A program made the translations under genes and the position numbers. Shown in pieces: positions 7,957 through 17,041 of a stretch of 57,329 nt of DNA (position 1 is its first letter; each line of letters begins with the position of its first letter). The notes below the pieces were generated by a model, which saw only the letters and a program-made list of their open reading frames with translations, searched no databases and was not told where the DNA came from. This stretch comes from an uncultured Lachnospiraceae bacterium (GTDB taxonomy: Bacteria > Bacillota > Clostridia > Lachnospirales > Lachnospiraceae): contig CAJUPF010000009.1 in assembly GCA_910588565.1 (NCBI GenBank), forward strand, positions 1 to 57,329, read 5' to 3'.

Positions 7957-8486
7957 TCCCTGACATCCAAATCCCTCTGCAGCCCTTCCAAATACGGCAC
8001 CAAAAACCCTCCAGTATGTTTTAAAAAGAAAGCCGGATCCAGCTCCTCATACCGAAAGCTCTTGCGCCCCCCATCCTCTCTTCTCTGCCAGAACTTTTGC
8101 AGCAGCGAAAGCTGCAGATAATAAAATTCATCCCGTCTGGTAAAAAAAATCAAAAGAAAAGCTATCCCGCCCTGCTTTTCAAAATTTTCCATAAAAACCT
8201 TCTGATGCTCATGGACATTGCTCAACGGAAACGTATCCGTATGGCACTCCTTTGCGTCAAAACAGACAGGAATCCCCTGCACCGCCCCAATATAATCCAC
8301 CGTACTCTTCTGATCAAAATACGCCAGCGTAATCTGCCTGTTTTCCTTGTCTATCGTTATGGGCGTAATCGGAGTCGGAATTTTTTGAATCAGCGCAAGC
8401 CCCTGTTCCTGATACTTCTCATTCGTCCGGTTAATAAAATCTTCAAACGCCGAACCCCGAAGCCCCCTGCTGTTCCAGGTTGCCAT
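7953..8486 (-). CDS. recU: RecU-type Holliday junction resolvase
   Basis: Cuts Holliday junctions during recombination and chromosome segregation in Firmicutes. The 177-residue protein is somewhat shorter than Bacillus RecU (about 200). The N-terminal RGxxFEDFIN motif, the conserved STVDYIG (Asp64) and the following FDAK (77-79) of the PD-(D/E)XK-like core are visible; the family usually has Glu-x-Lys at the last site, here Asp77-x-Lys79. It lies 3 bp after the pseudouridine synthase gene, so the two are probably co-transcribed. Its last bases carry the his promoter. Confidence 0.88.
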   Translation of the reverse strand: MATWNSRGLRGSAFEDFINRTNEKYQEQGLALIQKIPTPITPITIDKENRQITLAYFDQKSTVDYIGAVQGIPVCFDAKECHTDTFPLSNVHEHQKVFMENFEKQGGIAFLLIFFTRRDEFYYLQLSLLQKFWQRREDGGRKSFRYEELDPAFFLKHTGGFLVPYLEGLQRDLDVRD

Positions 8487-8489
8487 ATG

Positions 8490-9431
8490 CTACTCCTCCT
8501 CAAACTCCGCTGCCGCCTTCAAAAAATCCTCCGGCAGCGGCGCCACAATTTCTGTTCCATTTCTCAGCCGGATACGAAACGCATGCAGCAGCGGCCGCCA
8601 TATCCCGCTCCGCTTTGACGCCCCATATTTCACATCCCCCGCCACAGGATGCCCAATAGAAGCAAGATGAGCCCGAATCTGATGCGTCCGCCCCGTAATC
8701 AAATGCACCTCCAAAAGCGTCGCATTCGTAAATGCCCGTATCGGCATATATTCCGTTTCAATCCATTTATCCTCAGAAGATTCCCGCTGCGTGGAAATAA
8801 AAACCTTATTCGCGCCCCAATCCTTGCGCAGATACCCTTCGATCCGCTCCGGCGCAGTAAGCGTCCCCTCCACAATACACCGATAATATTTCTGCGTATC
8901 CCTTGATTTCAGCTCCTCAGCCATCTTCTGCAGTCCCGCAAGAGTCTTCCCGGCAATCAGAATCCCCGACGTATTCCTGTCCAGCCTGTTGCAGATCGAA
9001 GGCCGAAAAGTCTTCAATTCCCCTGCAGTCACCGCCCCTGCAGCCAAAAGATAAGACAAAATATATTCATTGGCGGATACATCCTCCTGCTTTGCCTTCT
9101 GTGAAAGCATCCCGGCAGGTTTATTAATCACCAAAATCTCCTCATCTTCATAAAGAACCCCAAACGGCAGCTCTCCCAAATCAATCTCCGGAAGACATGC
9201 CGCCTCTTCCGAAGCAGAAAACTTCAAAAACGTCTCCTCCGCCAGATACAGCTTAACAGTATCATACAACTGCAGTTTTTCCGAACCGCCCGCCTTTTTA
9301 TCATTTAAAACAATATTCTTCTTCCGGAGCATCTTATAAATAAAACTATCCGGCGCATTCCATAAAAGCTTTTTTAGATACTTATCAAATCTCTGCCCAG
9401 CTTCATTTTTCTGAATCAAAAACTCACGCAT
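8490..9431 (-). CDS. RluA-family pseudouridine synthase with S4 domain
   Basis: Converts specific uridines in ribosomal RNA (or tRNA) to pseudouridine. Residues 1-70 form an S4 RNA-binding domain; the catalytic domain follows, with Asp151 in NRLDRNTSG as the catalytic aspartate and the conserved GRTHQIRAHLASIGHP (247-262). The 313-residue length fits RluC/RluD-type proteins. I cannot tell the target nucleotide from sequence. An AAGGAG site precedes the ATG. It is separated from the upstream radical SAM gene by 273 bp containing a dispersed hairpin repeat. Confidence 0.93.
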   Translation of the reverse strand: MREFLIQKNEAGQRFDKYLKKLLWNAPDSFIYKMLRKKNIVLNDKKAGGSEKLQLYDTVKLYLAEETFLKFSASEEAACLPEIDLGELPFGVLYEDEEILVINKPAGMLSQKAKQEDVSANEYILSYLLAAGAVTAGELKTFRPSICNRLDRNTSGILIAGKTLAGLQKMAEELKSRDTQKYYRCIVEGTLTAPERIEGYLRKDWGANKVFISTQRESSEDKWIETEYMPIRAFTNATLLEVHLITGRTHQIRAHLASIGHPVAGDVKYGASKRSGIWRPLLHAFRIRLRNGTEIVAPLPEDFLKAAAEFEEE

Positions 9432-9648
9432 ATATCTCCTTATCTATCTGCCTGCAATATTCCCCTATCCATTCCAACCAGACTCACTATCCGCACCCAA
9501 TCCCAAAACCTGAAGCTAATGCATAATCCTTAACTTACAGCATGGAATAACGTAGTCAGGAGCGGTTCCGTCCGCATTGAAAAACCTTCCTTAGACTGCT
9601 TAGAAGCTCTTAATCCTGAGCATCGGGACAAAATAAATTCCCTCCGCC

Positions 9649-9695
9649 CCGGCCTGTTCCCGACGGGCGCTTAGCCGCTCCCCCTCCTGTAACAC
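9649..9695 (-). repeat. Conserved-loop hairpin repeat, copy C
   Basis: On the minus strand GCGGC (9678 to 9674) leads into a 20-nt loop (9673 to 9654) beginning TAAGCGCCCGT and then GCCG (9653 to 9650). The loop matches copy A at 15 of 20 positions while the stem differs but still pairs. It lies between the YgiQ-type gene and the pseudouridine synthase gene; the rest of the 9432-9704 gap shows no gene. Confidence 0.6.
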
Positions 9696-9704
9696 AATAA
9701 AAAT

Positions 9705-11573
9705 TCATTTCTTCTTATGATGCACATTTCGAATAACCCTTTTCTTCTGCCTTTTAGCCGCTACCCTTTCTCCCTTTCTAGGCCGAATCAGGCACCTTTT
9801 ATCAAACCCAATCAAATCTTCCCTTCCCGCCTTCTGCAAAGCCTCCCTCACCAACTCATAATTCTTTGGATCACGATACTGAAGCAATGCCCGCTGCATC
9901 GCCTTTTCATGCGGATTGACAGCCGTATAGACCGGCCGCATTGTACGTGGGTCCAATCCGGTATAATACATACAGGTAGATATCGTAGAAGGCGTCGGAT
10001 AAAAATCCTGTACCTGCTCCGGCATATAGCCTAAATCCCGCAGAAATTCCGCCAATTCCACCGCTTCTTTTAAAGTAGAACCCGGATGAGAAGACATCAA
10101 ATAAGGAACCAGATACTGTTTTTTCCCCAATATTTCATTTGTCTTCCGATAAGCCTCTGTAAATCTCCGGTAAACCTCAAACCCCGGTTTTCCCATCTTT
10201 TCTAAAACCGCATTGCTGACATGTTCCGGTGCCACCTTCAGCTGTCCGCTGACATGAAACTCACACAATTCCTTCAAAAAACGCTGATCTTGATCATAAA
10301 TCAAATAATCATACCGAACACCGGAACGAATAAATACCTTTTTCACCTTTGGCAGCTCTCTAAGTTTTTGCAGCAATCCCAGATAATCGTTGTGATCAAT
10401 TTCCAGATTTTTACACGGTGCAGGAAACAGACACTGTTTCCCACTGCACACACCTTTTGACAGCTGCTTCTTGCAAGAAGGCGTCCTGAAATTAGCCGTC
10501 GGGCCGCCTACGTCATGAATATACCCTTTAAACTCCGGAATCTGTATCATTTGCTTCGCTTCATTTATAATAGACGCATGGCTTCTCGCCTGAATCCGCC
10601 TGCCCTGATGAAATGTCAGCGCACAAAAATTACAGCCTCCAAAACAGCCGCGGCTGGAAACCAGGCTAAACTGCACCTCTTTCATCGCCGGTATGCCCCC
10701 GGCTTCTTGATAGGACGGATGATACGTCCGCATATAGGGCAAATCATACACATCATCCATTTCACTCTCACTCAACGGCTCTGCAGCAGGATTTTGCACT
10801 ACAAACAGTTTTTCATCATACGTTTCAAACAGCCGCTTCCCACTGATGGAATCCGTATTGCAGTACTGGATATAAAAACTTTTGGCATATGATTTTTTAT
10901 CCCGCTTCACCTCTTCAAAATGCGGCAATTCAACCGCATCGTAAATATCTTCCCGCTTTCTTGTCTTATAAACGGTTCCATTGATAAAAGTAATATCTGC
11001 GACTGCAATTCCACTGTCCAAAGCTTCTGCAATCTCTACAATACTCCGCTCCCCCATCCCATAAGAAATCAAATCCGCGCCGGAATCGAGAAGAATTGAC
11101 CGCTTCATTTTATCAGACCAGTAATCATAGTGCGCAAGCCGCCGCAAACTCGCTTCAATCCCGCCAATAATAATCGGCGTCCGTTTATATGTCCTGCGAA
11201 TCAGATTACAGTAAACAATGGTAGCATAATCCGGCCGCTTCCCCATTACACCGCCAGGGGTAAACGCATCCGTATGCCGTCTTTTTTTGGATACGGTATA
11301 ATGGTTGACCATGGAATCCATATTTCCGGCAGTTACCAGAAAGCCAAGCCTTGGTTCACCAAATACAGCGATACTCTTTTCTGTTCTCCAATCCGGCTGC
11401 GCAATTATCCCCACAGAAAAGCCATGCGCCTGCAGCACTCTGGAAATCACGGCATGGCCGAACGAAGGATGATCCACATAAGCATCCCCAATCACATATA
11501 CAAAATCCGGCTGATTCACTCCCATGCCCTGCAGTTCTTCTTTTGTAATGGGTAAAAATCCATTCTGCGCCAT
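9705..11573 (-). CDS. YgiQ-family radical SAM protein
   Basis: A 622-residue UPF0313/YgiQ-type protein. The N-terminal 300 residues form the family-specific cobalamin-binding-like domain; the radical SAM core has Cys310, Cys314 and Cys317 (CFGGCNFC) for the [4Fe-4S] cluster that cleaves S-adenosylmethionine. The C-terminal part has the family region QDFYPTPSTISTCMYYTG and a basic tail (KRQKKRVIRNVHHKKK). The reaction of the family is not established to my knowledge. The start ATG directly abuts the stop of the HAD gene, so the pair should be co-transcribed. Confidence 0.92.
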   Translation of the reverse strand: MAQNGFLPITKEELQGMGVNQPDFVYVIGDAYVDHPSFGHAVISRVLQAHGFSVGIIAQPDWRTEKSIAVFGEPRLGFLVTAGNMDSMVNHYTVSKKRRHTDAFTPGGVMGKRPDYATIVYCNLIRRTYKRTPIIIGGIEASLRRLAHYDYWSDKMKRSILLDSGADLISYGMGERSIVEIAEALDSGIAVADITFINGTVYKTRKREDIYDAVELPHFEEVKRDKKSYAKSFYIQYCNTDSISGKRLFETYDEKLFVVQNPAAEPLSESEMDDVYDLPYMRTYHPSYQEAGGIPAMKEVQFSLVSSRGCFGGCNFCALTFHQGRRIQARSHASIINEAKQMIQIPEFKGYIHDVGGPTANFRTPSCKKQLSKGVCSGKQCLFPAPCKNLEIDHNDYLGLLQKLRELPKVKKVFIRSGVRYDYLIYDQDQRFLKELCEFHVSGQLKVAPEHVSNAVLEKMGKPGFEVYRRFTEAYRKTNEILGKKQYLVPYLMSSHPGSTLKEAVELAEFLRDLGYMPEQVQDFYPTPSTISTCMYYTGLDPRTMRPVYTAVNPHEKAMQRALLQYRDPKNYELVREALQKAGREDLIGFDKRCLIRPRKGERVAAKRQKKRVIRNVHHKKK

Positions 11574-12227
11574 CTATCTACCAACCTCAATCTCATCATA
11601 AGATTCTATGTAATAATCACAAAGTTCCTTCTTCTTCTCTCTCTGAGGCGCAGAATAAGCATCTTCTACGGCACAGACCCGCATACCGGCATTTTTCCCC
11701 GCTTCAATTCCTTTTACAATATCCTCAAACACAAGACATTCCTCGGGTAAAACCTCAAGCTGCCTTGCGGCCTCCAGATACACATCCGGAGCAGGCTTTC
11801 CCTTTTTTACCGAACAGGAAGTCACAATACAGGACATATATTTGTCAAAATGATACGCATCGTTTACCGCCTTGATCAGCTCTGTCGAATTGCTCGTAGC
11901 AATCCCCATTTTAATTCCTCTGGCCTTTAAGCCGTCTAAAAACCCCATAATCCCGGGTTTTAACTGCACTTCATACCGATACTTATCTTCCGCCATCCGA
12001 TTCCAGATCGCCTTCAACTCCTCCACGGATTCCATAAGGTGATAATATTCCTTACAAAAAACAGCCGTTTCCGTAAAACTCATTCCCTCAATTTTTTCCT
12101 GCAGATCATCCTGGTATTCAATTCCCCGCTCCCCCAGGAATTCAATATCAATATCTCTCCATAACCCCATGGAATCCACCAGCGTTCCATCCAGGTCAAA
12201 TATCACTGCCTTTATCTGATCTAACAT
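11574..12227 (-). CDS. HAD-superfamily phosphatase or phosphomutase
   Basis: A 217-residue HAD subfamily IA protein, close in style to beta-phosphoglucomutase and sugar-phosphate phosphatases. Motif I is FDLDGTLVDS with nucleophile Asp11 and acid/base Asp13, followed by a helical cap; motif II is IATSNST, motif III uses the Lys in KKGKPAPDVY, and motif IV is VFEDIVKGIEAG. The likely substrate is a small phosphorylated metabolite; which one cannot be read from the sequence. It lies between the M23 peptidase gene and the YgiQ-type gene. Confidence 0.9.
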   Translation of the reverse strand: MLDQIKAVIFDLDGTLVDSMGLWRDIDIEFLGERGIEYQDDLQEKIEGMSFTETAVFCKEYYHLMESVEELKAIWNRMAEDKYRYEVQLKPGIMGFLDGLKARGIKMGIATSNSTELIKAVNDAYHFDKYMSCIVTSCSVKKGKPAPDVYLEAARQLEVLPEECLVFEDIVKGIEAGKNAGMRVCAVEDAYSAPQREKKKELCDYYIESYDEIEVGR

Positions 12228-12245
12228 CCAAAACTGCCTCCCAAA

Positions 12246-12881
12246 CTATTCAAAAGAAAACCTCAGCTTCTTCCCCTCTAGTTCCTTCAAAAACGGGTAT
12301 GGATTATAACTCTGCTCTTCCCCGTTTTCTCCATTCAAATAAATCCCCACATGCAGATGCACCGGGAAAAAACCTGTCGTACCTTCTGTTTCGCTATACC
12401 CTGTATCTCCCATAAATCCCAGAAGTTCCCCGGCCTTTACCTCATCACCAACTTCGAGATCCGGCGCATAATCACTTAGATGCGCATAATAAAAATAAAC
12501 GCCATGCTCGCTCCGTATCCCAATCCGGTACCCACCCAGTTTCAGCCATCCCATTTTTTCCACAAGTCCGTCCGAAATACTTAAAACCGGATAATGCCCT
12601 CTCTCATTAACTCCCGCTATAATATCACAGCCTTCATGAGTTCGTTCACCACCGTATTTGCGGCTTTCCATCCAGCTGTCTGTAAAACTGACGCTGTACC
12701 GTTTGGTATCATAAGAAGACTCCGGTACGGGAAAATACCTCATATCTTCCCGTACCGCTTCAAGCACATCCTCTGTTTCCTGGTTCTGATATCCGTAAAA
12801 AGATAAGAACAGCCAGGCATCTGCAATGATAAGCGCAGTAAACAGTAAAAAAAGGAACGATAACTTCCGCACATATTCCAA
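12246..12881 (-). CDS. Membrane-anchored M23 (LytM-type) peptidase
   Basis: A cell-wall endopeptidase-like protein of 211 residues. Residues 7-30 are one hydrophobic anchor, placing the domain outside the membrane. The zinc site of M23 is complete: His82 and Asp86 (HEGCD), the catalytic His134 (YAHL) and His175-x-His177 (HLH). With all catalytic residues kept it is probably active on peptidoglycan cross-bridges, unlike degenerate LytM regulators. The start is 2 bp from the pepD stop, which implies one transcript. Confidence 0.92.
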   Translation of the reverse strand: MEYVRKLSFLFLLFTALIIADAWLFLSFYGYQNQETEDVLEAVREDMRYFPVPESSYDTKRYSVSFTDSWMESRKYGGERTHEGCDIIAGVNERGHYPVLSISDGLVEKMGWLKLGGYRIGIRSEHGVYFYYAHLSDYAPDLEVGDEVKAGELLGFMGDTGYSETEGTTGFFPVHLHVGIYLNGENGEEQSYNPYPFLKELEGKKLRFSFE

Positions 12882-12883
12882 AC

Positions 12884-14332
12884 TTAGTTTATACTCCCCA
12901 GCAATTCTACAAGAAACCGATATACACGCTCTGCCGAAGAAATACTCAGCCGCTCGTTTGGCGTATGAATATCAAAATTGTCCGGCCCAAAAGAAACCGC
13001 GTCCAGTCCTGGTATTTTATCTGCGAACATCCCACATTCAAGACCTGCATGAATCGCTTCAAACACCGGCTCTTTCCCAAACATTCTGGTATAAACTTCC
13101 GCAATCTTCTCCCTTACCATAGAATCCGCACGATATTCCCAAGCCGGATAATCGCCCTCAACCGCAACCGTACCGCCTAAAAACTCTGCCAGATAGGTCA
13201 GTTTTTCCGTCAATTCTTCCTTCCGGCTTGAAACGCTGCTGCGTACAGAAGATACAATGTAAAAATCTTTTGTTCCAAGTTTCATAACCCCGGCATTTAA
13301 AGAAGTTTCCACCAGACCCGGCATATTTGTACTCATATGCATCACGCCGTTCGGCACGTTTCTAAGATAAAACAGCACTTTCTGCTGGGAAACCGGATCT
13401 AAAATCTCATATTCTTTTTCTTCTGACAGCTCTGCGGATACCGTAAGGCCCGGATCCTGCGCGGCATATTCTTTCTGTAAAATCTCTGTAATTTCAGAAA
13501 GGTATCTGCTAAATGCTTCCTCCTCACCTGCCGGAATTAACATTGTACAAACTGTTTCTCTTGGAATCGCATTGTCCTTTAATCCGCCTTCCAGAGAACT
13601 TATGCCGATCTGCATCCGGCTTTCCAGATATTTTAAGATTCTTCCCATCGTAATATTGGAATTTGCATGTTCCTTGTCAATTTCGCTGCCTGAATGTCCG
13701 CCCAAAAGCCCATGCAGCCGCAAAGACACAAATACGCCCGTTTCGTTCCGGTAAGACACTGGAATTCTTATCTGGGCAGAAAGCCCTCCAGCGCAGCTGG
13801 TCAAAAAATGCCCCTCCATATCAGAATCAATATTTAACAACAAATGTCCTTTTAACCTGGAAAGGTCAATCCCTTTCGCTCCAAGCAGCCCAACTTCTTC
13901 ATCCGAGGTAATCACAACTTCAAGCCTTGGATGCACAAGGCTGTCATCATCTAAAATTGCCAGGGCATAAGCCACTGCAATCCCATCGTCTCCGCCTAAT
14001 GTTGTTCCTCTTGCCTTTAAAAAATCTCCATCTACATAGAGATCAAGCCCCTCTGTTTCAAAATCAATCTCTCTGCCAGCCTCTTTTTCACAGACCATAT
14101 CCATATGGCCCTGGATAATCACCGGTTCCGCCGCTTCCATTCCCACAGAGGCTTCTTTGATCAAAATCACATTGTTCATTTCATCCTGCTCATACGCAAG
14201 ATTATGCTCTTTGGCAAAATTTACAAGATAATCGCTAATCTTTTTTGTATGCCAGGAACCACGGGGGATTTGGCTGATCTCCCTGAAATAACGGAATACA
14301 TTCTTTGGCTGCAGATTTTCTAAACTATTCAT
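12884..14332 (-). CDS. pepD: Aminoacyl-histidine dipeptidase (M20 family)
   Basis: Cytosolic zinc dipeptidase that hydrolyses Xaa-His and other dipeptides. The 482-residue length and N-terminal block (NVFRYFREISQIPRGSWHTK) are typical of PepD. Metal ligands and catalytic residues are visible as HMD (His76-Asp78), GGDDG (Asp115-116) and the SDEE pair (Glu145-Glu146). An AAAGGAGG site precedes the start. It is divergent from ylbJ with only 30 bp between the two start codons, so their promoters must overlap or face each other. Confidence 0.94.
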   Translation of the reverse strand: MNSLENLQPKNVFRYFREISQIPRGSWHTKKISDYLVNFAKEHNLAYEQDEMNNVILIKEASVGMEAAEPVIIQGHMDMVCEKEAGREIDFETEGLDLYVDGDFLKARGTTLGGDDGIAVAYALAILDDDSLVHPRLEVVITSDEEVGLLGAKGIDLSRLKGHLLLNIDSDMEGHFLTSCAGGLSAQIRIPVSYRNETGVFVSLRLHGLLGGHSGSEIDKEHANSNITMGRILKYLESRMQIGISSLEGGLKDNAIPRETVCTMLIPAGEEEAFSRYLSEITEILQKEYAAQDPGLTVSAELSEEKEYEILDPVSQQKVLFYLRNVPNGVMHMSTNMPGLVETSLNAGVMKLGTKDFYIVSSVRSSVSSRKEELTEKLTYLAEFLGGTVAVEGDYPAWEYRADSMVREKIAEVYTRMFGKEPVFEAIHAGLECGMFADKIPGLDAVSFGPDNFDIHTPNERLSISSAERVYRFLVELLGSIN

Positions 14333-14362
14333 AGCTTCCTCCTTTATATAATATATTGTAGT

Positions 14363-15280
14363 ATGAAAAAAAATTATTTTATTTTAATCCTGTTACTGAT
14401 GATTATATTGTTTATCCTGACACATCCGGCGGCGTCCATGGCTGCGGCGGCAAACGGGCTTCTGCTCTGGTATGAACAGCTTCTGCCTGCCCTGCTTCCT
14501 CTTGCCATCTTGTCAAACCTGATGGTGTATTCCAATTATATGCAGATAGTTACAAAATATTTGTATCCCCTGACCAGGCATATCATTCCCACAAGCCGGG
14601 AAGGCTGCTTTGCATTTTTGGGCGGTATGCTGTTCGGATTCCCAATGGGGAGCAAAATCAGCGCCGATCTGGTAAACAGGGGAAACATTTCAACAAAAGA
14701 GGGGGAAATTCTGGGGATTTGCTTTAACCAGCTAAGCCCGGTATTTGTCAGCGGCTATCTGCTCACTTCCATACTGGAAATGCCGGAACTGATACTGCCT
14801 GGTTACGCCGCCCTTTATCTCCCGCCGCTGCTGTATGCCCGTTTTCATCTGAAAAAACTGCGGCTAAAAGACACAAAAAACTCGGCATCTGATTCTCTCT
14901 TTAATTTTCGAATCATTGATGCCGGCATTATGAACGGATTTGAAGCGCTGACCAAATTAGGGGGATATATCATTCTGTTCTCCATTTTTGCAGCGCTGCT
15001 CCATACCTGGAATACAAAGGCTCCACTGATCAACCTGATCTGCACAGGGCTTGTAGAAGTCACCACAGGAGTCTCCTGCCTGAAAACCTCTGCGCTTCCC
15101 CGCGAATTTATCTATCCTCTGGCTCTGTTTTTTACTTCCTTCGGCGGATTGTGCGGATTTGCCCAGACCTGCTCCATTGCGGATGGCCTCTCCTTTTCCA
15201 GGCTCCGCTATCTGTCCTGCCGCCTGTGCTTTGCCATAATAAGCAGTGTCCTGGGATATCTGCTGTGTTTACTGCTCTGA
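14363..15280 (+). CDS. ylbJ: YlbJ-like sporulation integral membrane protein
   Basis: A 305-residue polytopic protein of the nucleoside-recognition (Gate) family; YlbJ of Bacillus is needed for spore cortex formation. Hydrophobic segments span most of the length, and the Gate-like motifs GGMLFGFPMGSKI and FNQLSPVFVSGYL are present. In Bacillus the gene lies beside rsmD and coaD; here coaD and rsmD are about 1 kb away on the other strand, which supports the call. No clear ribosome binding site precedes the ATG: a TATAAT at 14347-14352 lies only 10 bp upstream, so the transcript may have a very short leader. Confidence 0.8.
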   Translation: MKKNYFILILLLMIILFILTHPAASMAAAANGLLLWYEQLLPALLPLAILSNLMVYSNYMQIVTKYLYPLTRHIIPTSREGCFAFLGGMLFGFPMGSKISADLVNRGNISTKEGEILGICFNQLSPVFVSGYLLTSILEMPELILPGYAALYLPPLLYARFHLKKLRLKDTKNSASDSLFNFRIIDAGIMNGFEALTKLGGYIILFSIFAALLHTWNTKAPLINLICTGLVEVTTGVSCLKTSALPREFIYPLALFFTSFGGLCGFAQTCSIADGLSFSRLRYLSCRLCFAIISSVLGYLLCLLL

Positions 15281-15292
15281 ATCTGCAGCAGC

Positions 15293-15928
15293 TTACATAC
15301 CTTCCCCGTTCCCTGAATCTCCGGCAGTCCCGCCTTCTGCAGTCTCCATTGCCATAGCCTCCTCCTCATATGCGGGCTGCTGAGGGAAGAGTTCTGCCCG
15401 GTTTGACTGAACAATATTCAGATGCTCCTGCAGGGAAGTTACCAGTTCTTCTGATCGCGTCCGGGCTGCTTCCAGAGAATTAACCAGAACCTCCTCTGCG
15501 CTTTTCAGCAAATCATCCGTATAGACAAGCGCGTTCCGAATCAGCTCTTCTGCTTCTCTGTTGGCATTTCCCACAATTTCATCCGCCTGCTTCTCCGCAA
15601 TGCTGACCACTTCCTGCGCCTGTTTATAGGCCACCTGCAGGACTTCCTGTTTACTGACCATTTCATCATTCTGAATCTGTGCCGCCGCAATAATCTCCTC
15701 TGCCTGTGCATTAGCCGCCGCAATAATCGCTTCTTTATTGCTGATAATCTTCTGATATTTCTTGATTTCCTCCGGCGATTTCAGGCGAAGCTCGGTAATC
15801 AGCTCATCAATCGTCTCTTTATTTACAATAATTCTGGTGCCGTTTGACAGCGGCTGAATTTTACAGCCCTCTATGTACTCTTCAATCTCTGCAATAATCT
15901 GTTCTATTTTGCTGTTCACTGTCAACAC
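15293..15928 (-). CDS. Coiled-coil protein, DivIVA/ATPase-subunit-like
   Basis: A 211-residue, Ala/Glu-rich, largely helical protein with no membrane segment. Residues about 60-175 are a long coiled coil with repeated AEEI/AxxQAxE patterns reminiscent of ATP-synthase subunit b or V-type subunit H and of DivIVA; the C-terminal 35 residues are acidic and Gly-rich and probably disordered. Such proteins are often automatically named ATPase although no nucleotide-binding motif is present here. It follows coaD by 11 bp as the last gene of the rimO-to-coaD operon. Its function is not known to me. Confidence 0.75.
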   Translation of the reverse strand: MLTVNSKIEQIIAEIEEYIEGCKIQPLSNGTRIIVNKETIDELITELRLKSPEEIKKYQKIISNKEAIIAAANAQAEEIIAAAQIQNDEMVSKQEVLQVAYKQAQEVVSIAEKQADEIVGNANREAEELIRNALVYTDDLLKSAEEVLVNSLEAARTRSEELVTSLQEHLNIVQSNRAELFPQQPAYEEEAMAMETAEGGTAGDSGNGEGM

Positions 15929-15939
15929 TCCTTACTTAT

Positions 15940-16488
15940 TTATTTTACATCCTCTACAGTTGCGTCATCAGCTTCCAGCGACGCAGCAAGCGCACCTTGG
16001 CAGGCTGAAGTTAGATTAAATTTCTGATATATCCTGTCAACAAACTGCGGAGGGACAAATTTGCTGATATCACCGCCATATGCAGCGAATTCCCGTACGA
16101 CAGAAGAACTAAGATAGGAATATTGAAGATTTGTGACTAAAAAAATCGTCTCTGCTTTCGGATATTCCACATGATTTGTCTGTGCAATCTGCAGTTCATA
16201 TTCAAAATCCGTGACCGCCCTAAGACCGCGCACAATAATCGTCGCTCCGCTTTTTTTCATATAATCCACCAAAAGCCCGTCAAAGGAATCTACGGTTACA
16301 TTTGGAATATCTTTTGTAAGTTCTTTTAACATACTAACACGCTCATTCACAGAAAACAACGAATTTTTTTCACTATTGTTTAACACACCTACAATTAACT
16401 CGTCCACAATTGCTGCAGAACGTTCGATCATATCCTGATGCCCAAAAGTAATGGGGTCAAAACTCCCCGGATAAATCGCCTTTTTCAT
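15940..16488 (-). CDS. coaD: Phosphopantetheine adenylyltransferase
   Basis: Fourth step of coenzyme A synthesis, transferring AMP from ATP to 4'-phosphopantetheine. The nucleotidyltransferase signature PGSFDPITFGHQD (T/HxGH type) and the SSSVVRE motif are present. The start at 16488 is set by an AAAGGAG site 5 nt upstream, inside the end of rsmD; the genes therefore overlap by 32 bp. At 182 residues it is about 20 longer than usual, owing to an acidic, low-complexity tail (SLEADDATVEDVK). Confidence 0.95.
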   Translation of the reverse strand: MKKAIYPGSFDPITFGHQDMIERSAAIVDELIVGVLNNSEKNSLFSVNERVSMLKELTKDIPNVTVDSFDGLLVDYMKKSGATIIVRGLRAVTDFEYELQIAQTNHVEYPKAETIFLVTNLQYSYLSSSVVREFAAYGGDISKFVPPQFVDRIYQKFNLTSACQGALAASLEADDATVEDVK

Positions 16489-17041
16489 ATTTTCTCCTTT
16501 TAATAAACAAATGAACATTCGTCTTATATTTTTTCTCTTTTACCAACTCATATCCTGCTTCTTCCAGATAGGAAACATCCGTACCAAGCGCAGCTTCCGC
16601 AATAATCAGAGCATCTTCCTTCAGCAGGGAAGACCTTTTTAACCAGAGGAGCGCTTCTTTTTCCAGCTCCATTCCATAGGGCGGGTCCATAAAAATAATA
16701 TCGAACTGGTATCTCCCTTCCAGCGAACGCAAAGCAGCAAACACATCCATCGTCAGCAGCCGGCATTCCTGTTCGGATTTGGTATGTTCGATATTGGCGC
16801 GGATACATTCTGCAGCCTTTTTGGACTGTTCCACAAAAACAGCGTATCTCGCCCCCCTGCTTACCGCCTCTAATCCAATCTGCCCGCTCCCGGCAAATAA
16901 GTCCAGAAAATAACTGCCCGGCACTTCATCCTGTATGATATTAAATAACGTTTCTTTGATCCGATCTGTCGTAGGTCTGATATCTTTTCCATCCAGCGTC
17001 TTCAAACGCAGTCTCCGTTTACTTCCGGCAATGATCCTCAT
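16457..17041 (-). CDS. rsmD: 16S rRNA guanine-N2 methyltransferase (G966)
   Basis: Methylates guanine 966 of 16S rRNA using S-adenosylmethionine. The 194-residue protein has the SAM motif DLFAGSG (47-53) and the amino-methyltransferase motif DPPY (119-122), with the typical N-terminal RIIAGSKRRLRL. It overlaps the cinA-C stop by 4 bp and extends 32 bp into coaD, the conserved rsmD-coaD pairing of Firmicutes. Confidence 0.95.
   Translation of the reverse strand: MRIIAGSKRRLRLKTLDGKDIRPTTDRIKETLFNIIQDEVPGSYFLDLFAGSGQIGLEAVSRGARYAVFVEQSKKAAECIRANIEHTKSEQECRLLTMDVFAALRSLEGRYQFDIIFMDPPYGMELEKEALLWLKRSSLLKEDALIIAEAALGTDVSYLEEAGYELVKEKKYKTNVHLFIKRRKYEKGDLSGEF

Noticed and set aside
9432..9704. Hidden gene between the YgiQ-type gene and the pseudouridine synthase
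   Set aside because: All frames are short and interrupted; only the hairpin repeat stands out.
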